From Chitinophaga oryziterrae (GTDB lineage: Bacteria > Bacteroidota > Bacteroidia > Chitinophagales > Chitinophagaceae), in assembly GCF_009758125.1 (NCBI RefSeq), contig NZ_WRXO01000002.1, positions 744,001-808,000 on the forward strand: DNA of 64,000 bases. Reading direction: 5' to 3'. Every line of letters begins with the position of its first letter. Position 1 is the stretch's first letter. The notes under the pieces were generated by a model. The model saw only the letters and a list, made by a program, of their open reading frames with translations, made no database searches and had not been told where the DNA came from. Positions 17,851-26,210 of the stretch are shown here, one piece after another. A program made the position numbers and the translations under genes.

Positions 17851-20800
17851 ATGCTCAAGCTTCCCAATCCTATGACACGCAATCTCCGTATTGCACACCG
17901 TAAAGTATATCGTGTACTTTACAGGACCGTGCTCCCGGTGCTATTGCTACTTATGTGCGGTCAGGTAAACGCGCAGACTGTTAAAGCTGTGATTAATCCT
18001 ACCGGTGGTACAAGTACCGCTGATGGTATTAAAATCGAAATATACAGCGACGGTGGTATCAAAGTAACACGTAACGGACTCACAGAAAGTTACTCGCATA
18101 CCGATAGTACAACCGGTCTGAGAGCTTTCTTCGACTTTAAAAGTACCTCGCACCTGCTCGATGGGGCTAACCTTAAAAGCCCCTCTATCTGTTATATCTC
18201 GCCTGTGTCAGGAACAGGTACAAATGCAGACCCCTATAAAGTACATATCATAGGAACAATACAGGATAAATACTACGGCGGGGCAGGACAGACAGGTACT
18301 GTTACCTGCATCGTGTCTTATATACAGAATAGTAATTACTTTTTCATGGACTTTATAATGCACATGCCCAACACCAGTTTTGGGACATCTGCATTATTTT
18401 ACTTGTCAGAACAGTCATTAATGGGTGCGGCTTCTTCTGCAGATCCCGATGAAGTAAGCAAATGTGGGTATGGTTTCGTAAGTGCAGATGGTAAATCAGT
18501 AGGTATATTAAGGGATGTAGCCTGTGCCGGTGCCCCCGACGCGCCCCGCTCACACGTATACAGAACATATAATCAATTTGATTCCTGGGAAGCTTCCATC
18601 CCGGACAACCGCTTTTATGTAAATGACAATGGTTACTTCCCCGGCAATGTAGTTGCTACCGGAGTAGATGGAAGGGGGAGATCTCTCGGCGTAATGCGTT
18701 CGCTGGGAGCTATTTACAGCGATGCTTACAGCCCCGATCCACCGAATATCAAAACCTTCCGCATATTATCGGGTTATGGTACAACTGCTACAGAGTTTGA
18801 TGGTCTTACAACAGTAAAGGATTCATTCCCGGTAACAGGATTCTCAGCTACCCCCATAAAAGTACAGTTCACCAGTGCCTCTTTATCAGGTAACGAAGGA
18901 AATACAGTTGATGGTGAACAGGTTGCACAGGGGTTAACACTTAATGTATCCGGTGGTAAACTGGGTGCGCCTACTTATGTACTGGTACAGTATGACCCTT
19001 CCGCTACTTTTGCTCACCCTGCGGCGGTAAACACCGACTTTAAACTGGTGGAGGAAGCCGTATTAGTTCCTGCGGGAGATTATACCACGGCTAAAAATGT
19101 CCCTATTTCAAACCTGCATGTAATTGGTAACGACCAGTTACAATACAGCCGTTCATTACACCTTAAACTGATAGCTACCTGTGCGTCCCTGATCAACATC
19201 AACGGTACGTCCGAATGTGATTACACCATTGTAGATGATGAACCGCGCACCATGGTACTGTCCATGGACAGTACACAGATACTCGAAGGAAATACAACTA
19301 AAGCAAGGGTCAAATTATCCTCAGGGGTAACTTGTCCGGAAGATATCAATGTTACTTTCTCCAGGCTGGCTACTTCAACAGCCGGTGATACAGACTTCAT
19401 CGTGCCTGCATCTGTACTGATTCCTGCAAATGCCTCCGGCAGCAGCGATTTCATTATTCAGGCAAAATCAGATAAAGCCCTGGAGGGTACAGAAAAACTG
19501 ACGCTTAAATTCCAGGGTACTATATTAGGTATCACGGTGACAGGCCAGTCAGACCTGCTCATACAGGATAGTACCTATTATAATCCTGCTTATGCACAGA
19601 TACAGGGAGATTTCTCTCCCGCTGCTTCAAGGCCGGTTCCTGAAGGTTACACCGGAAACCTGATGCTGCACCTGCCTGCAGGAGTAACTACTGAAGTGCC
19701 CATCTCCATTCAGAGCATTACAGAAGATAACGCTTCTACAGCAGAGGATGGATTAGATTACAGCCTGGACATCTTTAGCGGTGTGAATTACAGCATCCCT
19801 GCGGGAAGTACTTCCGTACTGGTGCCTTTCAGCGCGCTTGCAGATAAATTAATTGAAGGGCCAACGCCTGAATTCGTAAGATTGGCAGTTATTTCTCTTG
19901 ATAATGTTGGTACTAAACGTTCTTATCCTTACACAGGAGCGGATATCCCTATCACAGATATGGATTACAGTACCGGCATGAAAGTAGTGATTGCTCCAAC
20001 TACCATAAAAGAAGGTGATGCAGGTGCTACTATTACCGTATCGTTACCAGGGGGTATTGCTACTTCATATCCTATTGCAGTAGCACTTTCAAGAGGATTG
20101 GGTTCAAAAGCTCAAACATCAGATCTGACGAATCCTGCTTATTTCCCTACTTCTGTAACAATTGGCTTAAATAAAAAATCTGCAAATGTTCCAGCCAAGC
20201 TGCTGGCGAAATTGGATAACATACTGGAGAACGATGAGATCCTTTATATCGTTACCAAACCAACAGGGTTTACAACAGACTCCTCTGTCGTTACCATTGT
20301 AGATTCAACAGGATTGATCCCTGGTAATAAAGATATGAACCTGCAACTGGTCACTTCCACATTAAGTGAAGGTGCCAGCTCTGATATTAAGATCAGCCTT
20401 GTCAATCCGGCTATCACAGCAGAAGATCCTATCACTGTAATGCTGACTCCTGATGCTGCATCAGTAGCTTCCAGTACAGATTTCAACCCTGCTGCATCCG
20501 TAACGTTGCCTGCTCTTACCAACAGCTATACTGCAACGAACGCATTAACCGCGGTTACAGATAATATTCTGGAGGCAGATGAAGCGTTCACATTACTGGG
20601 TAGCTCAACCAGCATACCCGGACTTAACATCCCATCCTTCGGTGGTTTGATCCAGGATGTTACAGGTACGAATCCGGCTAATAAAATAATAACAATAACT
20701 CCCAGTGTTACCGCTATGGACGAAGGTGGTGCCGGGTACGGCTTTACCTTCAGCTTACCTGCAGGTATCACAACAGAAGTACCTATTGTTATAACACCTG

Positions 20801-23800
20801 CACTGATGGCCGCTTCTACCGCGTCATCCGCAGATTATACACTGGATTCAACTACATTAACATTAGATAAAACACATAATCACAGTACCTGGTCAGGTGT
20901 TGCCATCACAGATGATAACACAAATGAAGGGGATGAAACCCTGATCCTGGGTGGTTCTGCTGCTTCAACAGCTATTACCGGTTTACAGGTAAATCAGGCC
21001 GCTACTGTTACTATAAAAGATAAGGCCGTTGTAGTTGGCAACCTGGTTATCACCTCTGACATTACAACAATCACAGAAGGTGGCGCGGGTGCCAACATTA
21101 CCATCAAGTTGCCTGGTAGTGCCACTACTTCAGTGCCTATCTCAATTACAGCGTCCAGAGGACTTAGCTCACAGGCTACTTCCGGCTATACAGGATTACC
21201 ACAAACAGTTGCACTGGTAGGTAGTTCCATCGTGCTGTCTCCTGTTTCTGCTTCTGTTGATAATATTGTAGGTGATGATGAAACACTGGTAGTATATATA
21301 GATGCTGCAGGATATCCTAAAGATTCTGTCGTATTACAGATAAAAGATGCTACTGCCGCTTCTAACCGTAAAATTACTTTCACAGCGCAGCCTGCCTCTC
21401 AGGGCACTCATGTGCTGGAAGGCAATACATACACAGTAAGGGCCAGCTTCCCTGCAGGTATACTGCCTTATAAAGCAGTGTCTCTCTCCGTTGGTGCAAG
21501 TGTGAATGCTACTGCGGCGTCTACCGACTATACCGGTGTACCAACAGTAGTGACAATCGATCCTACAAAAGGTTACCAGGACTTCACCCTTACTGCCAGC
21601 ACAGATAACATCCTGGAAAGCACAGAGCTGTTAAGGATCATAGGGACGGTAACCAATATGTCGGGCGTAACTACAGATAGCCTGGATGTATTTATAGACG
21701 ATGCTACCAGTCAGGACCCAACCAAAGCAAAACTGAAGATCACTTTCGATTCTACTTCTATTCATAAAGGTAGTTTCACTAAAGTGACGGTAGGTTATGC
21801 AGATCCTTCAGTTACTTCAACACAAAGCCTGACCGTCAATGTTGCTCCTGATCCTTCTTCTACTGCGGATATCGCTAATTACAACGGTCTCCCTACAGTA
21901 GTAACCATACCTAAAGACAGCAACTTTGTTACTTTCTTCCTCAACGTACCGGACAACTTTAAAATAGAAGGGACCACTATCTTACAATTCGCTGCAAGCG
22001 CTACCGGTTATACCGTAGCAACTGTTCCGCCATTGTATATCTTTGATAAGAATGGTGCAGCTATAAGGCTCATCAAAATTTCTGATGCAGGCGAACCTTC
22101 TACCAATGGTGCATTCGCAGTGAAATTACCAACTGTATCTGTTTCAGACGTAACTGTTACATTAAGCACTACTTATAGCAGCACTAACATACAGCCAATT
22201 CCTACTTCGGTAGTAATTCCTGCCGGTATAGACAGCGTAGTAGTACCAGTGTATATCCAGGATGACAATATCATCCAGGGCGATCAGACGCTGTCGGTTA
22301 TACTTACCAAAGCACTGGCCGGAGCTACATTCCTGGTCGTTGATGCTACACCTGCTCTTATTAATGTAACAGATGATGAAAGCGTAGCAACTGGTCCTAA
22401 AGCAGTTGCCCGTCAGATACTGATAGAAAAAACCGCAGATGCTACACAGCCGAATATTGAAGGAGGCTTCATGGTACGCTTTAGCGATACCACAGTAATA
22501 GCAGCGAAAGATGTGTCCGTAAATTATAATATAGGAGGTACTGCTACCGCAGGAACAGACTATGTAGGTATCTCAGGTAACGTAATCATCCCTGCCGGAT
22601 CATATGGTGCACTGATTAAGATCGTTCCTTCAGGAATAACATCAGCAGGTGCAAATCAAACGGTACAGTTACAGCTTAAAAATGCCAGCTCCAGCATACC
22701 TGCTGTAGTGTGGAGCTTTGTAGCTATCCCGCAGGCAACAGTAACGATCTACAATAATAATATCGATACACCGCAGGTAAATATCTTCGCCGCTACCAGT
22801 TCCATCACTGAAGGAGACGATGTACAGATTATCGTGAGAACGACCAAAACCACTAAAACAGACATGCCGATCACTATCGTTGCTACAAACGATATATATA
22901 GAACGCTGACACTGAGTGGTGGAGTTGTGAAGGGAGATACCATTATCGTAACAATGTTAGCAGGGCAGAAAGAGAAGTACATCAATGTGCATATAGATGA
23001 TAATAATGTAAATGATGATGACGGATTCCTGCAGGTAAGTGCCAAACCATATGTTCCGGGCAGCGGAACACCTGCCTACACATTGGGACTGGCGAGCGAT
23101 CTGAGAAATACCGTAACAGATAACGATTCACTCAGAATATCATTTACATCCAGTCGCTACACAGCTAAAGTAGCTTTTGATACAGTCGGACAGCCATTAC
23201 CATTCACACTCAGATTGAACCGTACCAGCTCCCGTATTGTAACAGTGTACTATGAATTCTTCACACCGGCAGCAGGAGAATTACCGGCACGTACGAGTGC
23301 AGCAGTAGGAGGTAAGGACTATGACAACACTGTTACTCCGTTGTTAATATTACCGGCACAGGCGAGTGCAGAAATTCAGGTACTGGTGAATGGTGTTGAA
23401 AAAGATAAGATGTTTGGTATGAGATTGCTGAGAGCAACAGTAGCGACCAACCAGCACACACCTGCAATAGACTCTATAGTATCCGCAAGCGGTATCATCG
23501 CAATATGTACAGATTGTGATGTGGACGGTGATGGAGTTCCTGATTACATCGAACGTTTTATTACAGATGGAAGATGGCAGGATGATAACAATGGCAATAT
23601 ACGAGTACATCCTGCTCTTTCTCCAAATAACGATGGCCTGGGTAATGATGCCATGTATATCGAGAACATAGATAAATATCCTGATAATGATGTAACCGTG
23701 TTTAACCGTTGGGGTGGTACTGTATTCACAACAAAAGGATACAACAACTTCACCAACAATTTCAATGGTAAAGCAAACACCGGCAGCGGAAAGAATCAGG

Positions 23801-23895
23801 AAGTACTGGATGGCTCTTACTTCTTTATCATACACTATACAGATGGCAGTGGTAAGAAGATACGTTACACCGGTTACCTGGTAATAAAAAGATGA
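17851..23895 (+). CDS. Giant Calx-beta-repeat surface protein with type IX secretion type B C-terminal domain
   Basis: A 2,014-residue exported protein. A Met at 17872 (MTRNLRIAHRK) is a likely alternative start; the hydrophobic signal LPVLLLLMCGQVNAQ follows. An N-terminal domain of about 300 residues lacks obvious family signs. Roughly a dozen imperfect repeats of about 100 residues follow, each with an EG..(T) opening, an acidic DY near the middle and a DN..E..E segment, which is the Calx-beta pattern (calcium-binding in known cases). DVDGDGVPDYIE near the end is a TSP3/EF-hand-like calcium loop. The last 90 residues (LSPNNDGLGND ... VTVFNRWGG ... YFFIIHYTDG ... GYLVIKR) form the gliding-motility-associated type B sorting domain. 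The stop overlaps the start of the PorP/SprF gene. Confidence 0.88.
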   Translation: MLKLPNPMTRNLRIAHRKVYRVLYRTVLPVLLLLMCGQVNAQTVKAVINPTGGTSTADGIKIEIYSDGGIKVTRNGLTESYSHTDSTTGLRAFFDFKSTSHLLDGANLKSPSICYISPVSGTGTNADPYKVHIIGTIQDKYYGGAGQTGTVTCIVSYIQNSNYFFMDFIMHMPNTSFGTSALFYLSEQSLMGAASSADPDEVSKCGYGFVSADGKSVGILRDVACAGAPDAPRSHVYRTYNQFDSWEASIPDNRFYVNDNGYFPGNVVATGVDGRGRSLGVMRSLGAIYSDAYSPDPPNIKTFRILSGYGTTATEFDGLTTVKDSFPVTGFSATPIKVQFTSASLSGNEGNTVDGEQVAQGLTLNVSGGKLGAPTYVLVQYDPSATFAHPAAVNTDFKLVEEAVLVPAGDYTTAKNVPISNLHVIGNDQLQYSRSLHLKLIATCASLININGTSECDYTIVDDEPRTMVLSMDSTQILEGNTTKARVKLSSGVTCPEDINVTFSRLATSTAGDTDFIVPASVLIPANASGSSDFIIQAKSDKALEGTEKLTLKFQGTILGITVTGQSDLLIQDSTYYNPAYAQIQGDFSPAASRPVPEGYTGNLMLHLPAGVTTEVPISIQSITEDNASTAEDGLDYSLDIFSGVNYSIPAGSTSVLVPFSALADKLIEGPTPEFVRLAVISLDNVGTKRSYPYTGADIPITDMDYSTGMKVVIAPTTIKEGDAGATITVSLPGGIATSYPIAVALSRGLGSKAQTSDLTNPAYFPTSVTIGLNKKSANVPAKLLAKLDNILENDEILYIVTKPTGFTTDSSVVTIVDSTGLIPGNKDMNLQLVTSTLSEGASSDIKISLVNPAITAEDPITVMLTPDAASVASSTDFNPAASVTLPALTNSYTATNALTAVTDNILEADEAFTLLGSSTSIPGLNIPSFGGLIQDVTGTNPANKIITITPSVTAMDEGGAGYGFTFSLPAGITTEVPIVITPALMAASTASSADYTLDSTTLTLDKTHNHSTWSGVAITDDNTNEGDETLILGGSAASTAITGLQVNQAATVTIKDKAVVVGNLVITSDITTITEGGAGANITIKLPGSATTSVPISITASRGLSSQATSGYTGLPQTVALVGSSIVLSPVSASVDNIVGDDETLVVYIDAAGYPKDSVVLQIKDATAASNRKITFTAQPASQGTHVLEGNTYTVRASFPAGILPYKAVSLSVGASVNATAASTDYTGVPTVVTIDPTKGYQDFTLTASTDNILESTELLRIIGTVTNMSGVTTDSLDVFIDDATSQDPTKAKLKITFDSTSIHKGSFTKVTVGYADPSVTSTQSLTVNVAPDPSSTADIANYNGLPTVVTIPKDSNFVTFFLNVPDNFKIEGTTILQFAASATGYTVATVPPLYIFDKNGAAIRLIKISDAGEPSTNGAFAVKLPTVSVSDVTVTLSTTYSSTNIQPIPTSVVIPAGIDSVVVPVYIQDDNIIQGDQTLSVILTKALAGATFLVVDATPALINVTDDESVATGPKAVARQILIEKTADATQPNIEGGFMVRFSDTTVIAAKDVSVNYNIGGTATAGTDYVGISGNVIIPAGSYGALIKIVPSGITSAGANQTVQLQLKNASSSIPAVVWSFVAIPQATVTIYNNNIDTPQVNIFAATSSITEGDDVQIIVRTTKTTKTDMPITIVATNDIYRTLTLSGGVVKGDTIIVTMLAGQKEKYINVHIDDNNVNDDDGFLQVSAKPYVPGSGTPAYTLGLASDLRNTVTDNDSLRISFTSSRYTAKVAFDTVGQPLPFTLRLNRTSSRIVTVYYEFFTPAAGELPARTSAAVGGKDYDNTVTPLLILPAQASAEIQVLVNGVEKDKMFGMRLLRATVATNQHTPAIDSIVSASGIIAICTDCDVDGDGVPDYIERFITDGRWQDDNNGNIRVHPALSPNNDGLGNDAMYIENIDKYPDNDVTVFNRWGGTVFTTKGYNNFTNNFNGKANTGSGKNQEVLDGSYFFIIHYTDGSGKKIRYTGYLVIKR

Positions 23896-24812
23896 TGATG
23901 ACTGATAAGAAGATATTCCTGATAAACCTGCTTATCGCAATTGCGTTCTGTCTGCCGGCAAAGGCACAGCAGGAACCGATCTATTCCCAGTACATGTTTA
24001 ATGGACTGGTAATAAATCCCGGGTATGCAAGTGTGGATGAATCTGCCAGTCTAACAGTGGTAGGACGTAACCAGTGGGTAGGATTAGATGGTGCTCCTAA
24101 AACAGCGTCCCTGTCTTTTTTCACTCCTTTTAAGCAAACTAAAACCAGCCTCGGATTCTCCGCAATGAAAGAAACGATCACGGTAGATTCCAGAACAGAC
24201 TTTAATGCAATTGCTTCTCAGAAAGTAGCATTGAACGATGAATGGAACGTATCCCTGGGTTTGCAGGTTGGTATCTCTCAATACAAAGAAAATAACAGTC
24301 AGCTCTCAACAACAGACCCTGCTTTTGCAGAAAACCAGAGTTACATGAAAACGAATGTAGGCTTTGGTTTTACCTTATTCAGGGAAGACTTTTACGTGGG
24401 ATTATCTTCTCCCCTCTTCAAAAGTTTTGACATGGGTAAAAAAGGAGTAAGCAGGATTATTACCAAACCGCATTATTACTTTACCGCAGGTTATGCATAT
24501 AGGGTGAATGATGATGTTTTGCTGAAACCTTCTATATTATTGAGAGAAGTAAAGGGAAATGGCATGCAATATGATATAAATGCCAGTATACTGTTAAGAG
24601 AACTGGTATGGCTGGGCGCTTCATGGCGTTCAGAAAAGACAGTGACCGGACTGGTGCAGGTACGTATTACGCCACAGTTTGAATTAGGTTACTCTTATGA
24701 TACACCTACCAATTCTAATCTGAAAGGAGCACAGTCTGTTTCTCATGAAGTAATGCTTAACTTCCGCTTCGGATGGAGCAGCGACCACGAAATAACACCA
24801 AGAGTTTTCTAA
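23892..24812 (+). CDS. PorP/SprF-family type IX secretion outer-membrane protein
   Basis: A 306-residue protein with a signal peptide ending CLPAKAQQ, then the family hallmark EPIYSQYMFNGLVINPGYAS. The rest is beta-barrel-like (SLGFSAMKETITV, YYFTAGYAYRVNDDVLLKPSILLRE). In Bacteroidota, PorP/SprF-like proteins are typically encoded right after giant proteins with type B C-terminal domains and help export or anchor them. That is the arrangement here, with a 4-base ATGA overlap. Three consecutive ATGs (23892, 23895, 23898) are possible starts. Confidence 0.9.
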   Translation: MMMTDKKIFLINLLIAIAFCLPAKAQQEPIYSQYMFNGLVINPGYASVDESASLTVVGRNQWVGLDGAPKTASLSFFTPFKQTKTSLGFSAMKETITVDSRTDFNAIASQKVALNDEWNVSLGLQVGISQYKENNSQLSTTDPAFAENQSYMKTNVGFGFTLFREDFYVGLSSPLFKSFDMGKKGVSRIITKPHYYFTAGYAYRVNDDVLLKPSILLREVKGNGMQYDINASILLRELVWLGASWRSEKTVTGLVQVRITPQFELGYSYDTPTNSNLKGAQSVSHEVMLNFRFGWSSDHEITPRVF

Positions 24813-24835
24813 ATATTACCGAATACACGTACCTG

Positions 24836-24870
24836 AAAAAAATCCCGCATTACTTTATGCGGGATTTTTT
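24836..24870 (+). terminator. Intrinsic terminator after the PorP/SprF gene
   Basis: An A-tract plus TCCCGCAT (24843-24850) pairs with ATGCGGGA (24857-24864) followed by six T. A/T symmetry allows action in both directions. Confidence 0.9.
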
Positions 24871-24959
24871 ATTATATACCTGACTATTAATTAGTTATTA
24901 TATAGTATATATCTTTTTCGATAAAAATGGTCTTTTGTTAAAACCGTGTTTAAACATTT

Positions 24960-25051
24960 ATCGTAAGTTATAATACAGAAGGAGAAATGATCATCGATCA
25001 CCTTCTAATATAATTAGAAAAGTTGTGTCTTTTAATGGTTAACTTGGGAAA
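24960..25051 (+). other. Structured intergenic stretch, possible small RNA
   Basis: Downstream of the PorP/SprF terminator about 180 bases have no ORF, yet end in a second plus-strand terminator. Within it AGAAGG and CCTTCT enclose TGATC-ATC-GATCA (about 24978-25008), a two-part hairpin. A terminator with no gene before it suggests an independent transcript, but no promoter match was found and no RNA family was recognised. Confidence 0.25.
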
Positions 25052-25083
25052 CAGCCTGGTATTTCTACCAGGCTGGATTTTTT
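25052..25083 (+). terminator. Plus-strand terminator without an obvious upstream gene
   Basis: A perfect 10-base-pair stem, CAGCCTGGTA (25052-25061) with TACCAGGCTG (25066-25075), followed by GATTTTTT. It reaches the end of the opposing GNAT gene. On the minus strand it lacks a T-run. Confidence 0.75.
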
Positions 25084-25573
25084 ATAATACTTTCCTCATC
25101 TCATAGTCATTCATAAAATAACCATTTCCGATATCAGTATCTTTCTCTTTATAAATAGTAAAACCCTGCTTCTCATAAAAGAACCTTGCCTTATTATACC
25201 TGTTCACATCCAGTTCAAGTATCTCCCCATTCAACGCTTTCACAGCATCAATAACCGCGTTGATAAATAATTTTCCTACGCCTTTTCCCTGATAATTACC
25301 GTGCACATATATCTTATGCAGTTTATAAATACCTGCTGTATCTGTAGATGCATAAGAGGCATAACCGATAGGAGAGACATCATCATACAGGAGCAGGAAA
25401 TGCTGCCCCTGCGCAAATTGTTTGGTCAGTGTTGCTGTACTATACATCAGCTCTATCATATACTCAATCTGTTCCTGGTCCAGAATGGTTTGATAGGTAG
25501 GCCGCCATATCTGTTCCACCAGTTCCTGTATAACCGGTATCTCTGCCGCAGTGACTGCTTTTATCTGAAACAT
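25082..25573 (-). CDS. GNAT-family N-acetyltransferase
   Basis: A 163-residue GNAT protein. The acetyl-CoA loop is YVHGNYQGKGVGKLF (about residues 93-107), preceded by the strand GIYKLHKI and followed by ILELDVNRYNKARFFYEKQGF, all typical of the fold. The substrate cannot be told from the sequence. It is the last gene of a minus-strand set, only 2 bases after the DsbA-like gene. Confidence 0.85.
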   Translation of the reverse strand: MFQIKAVTAAEIPVIQELVEQIWRPTYQTILDQEQIEYMIELMYSTATLTKQFAQGQHFLLLYDDVSPIGYASYASTDTAGIYKLHKIYVHGNYQGKGVGKLFINAVIDAVKALNGEILELDVNRYNKARFFYEKQGFTIYKEKDTDIGNGYFMNDYEMRKVL

Positions 25574-25575
25574 AT

Positions 25576-26205
25576 TTATTCTTCGTCTTTAATAATTTCT
25601 TTGATTGTTTCCTGTATGCGTTCCAACGGCGTAAATCCACGGGCTATCAGGTATAGTTGTTCTCCGTTGTCCAGTATCGCTGCGGGAAAGCCTGTAATAC
25701 CCCATTGTTGCACCATGTTGAACTCCTGGTGAGTCGCATACTTATTCTCATCTTCCTGCATCTTACTCAGAAACTCACCGGCAGGTATTTTATATTTCTC
25801 CAGTAGTTCCGTATAGGTCTGATCATCATTCAGGCTCTTCCCGTAATAGTTAAGAGCCAGCTGCATATCATGTGCGAAGCTGATGGCATTCTCCGGCTGA
25901 TATTGTTTAAACACAGTTAATGCAACTGCGGGTTTCTCTGAATCCATGATATCATCTGTCTGAAGGTATTCGTCCAGGAAAGCAGGCCCAAACTTAATCC
26001 CTGTTGTCGCTTCCACTCTTTTATGAGCATCCTGTATATAGGTGTACATAGCAGATGCAGGTCTGTGGTTCGCACTCAGCATCATTCCGCCCGAAAGTAT
26101 CTCTAACTCCATTTCTGCTCCGAATTGCGCCTGTAATTGCTGTATTACGGGCGTAAAGCCATAACACCATCCACAGATTGCGTCATAGATATAGATCAGT
26201 TTCAT
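25576..26205 (-). CDS. DsbA-family thioredoxin-fold protein (cytoplasmic)
   Basis: A 209-residue thioredoxin-fold protein whose active site AICGWCYGF (CxxC) sits at residues 10-18, directly after the first strand. A helical insert and the cis-Pro region WGITGFPAAIL follow. There is no signal peptide, so it is a cytoplasmic DsbA/FrnE-like oxidoreductase or isomerase, not a periplasmic one. It is 5 bases after the PolX-like gene and 2 bases before the GNAT gene, so the three are probably co-transcribed. The partner substrate is unknown. Confidence 0.82.
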   Translation of the reverse strand: MKLIYIYDAICGWCYGFTPVIQQLQAQFGAEMELEILSGGMMLSANHRPASAMYTYIQDAHKRVEATTGIKFGPAFLDEYLQTDDIMDSEKPAVALTVFKQYQPENAISFAHDMQLALNYYGKSLNDDQTYTELLEKYKIPAGEFLSKMQEDENKYATHQEFNMVQQWGITGFPAAILDNGEQLYLIARGFTPLERIQETIKEIIKDEE

Positions 26206-26210
26206 ATTGC

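Noticed and set aside
17687-17875. 62-residue ORF before the giant surface-protein gene
   Set aside because: No conserved features, and it overlaps the start region of a well-supported gene.
23350-23835. 161-residue minus-strand ORF inside the giant surface-protein gene
   Set aside because: It is antisense to the well-supported type B C-terminal domain and has no protein-family features.
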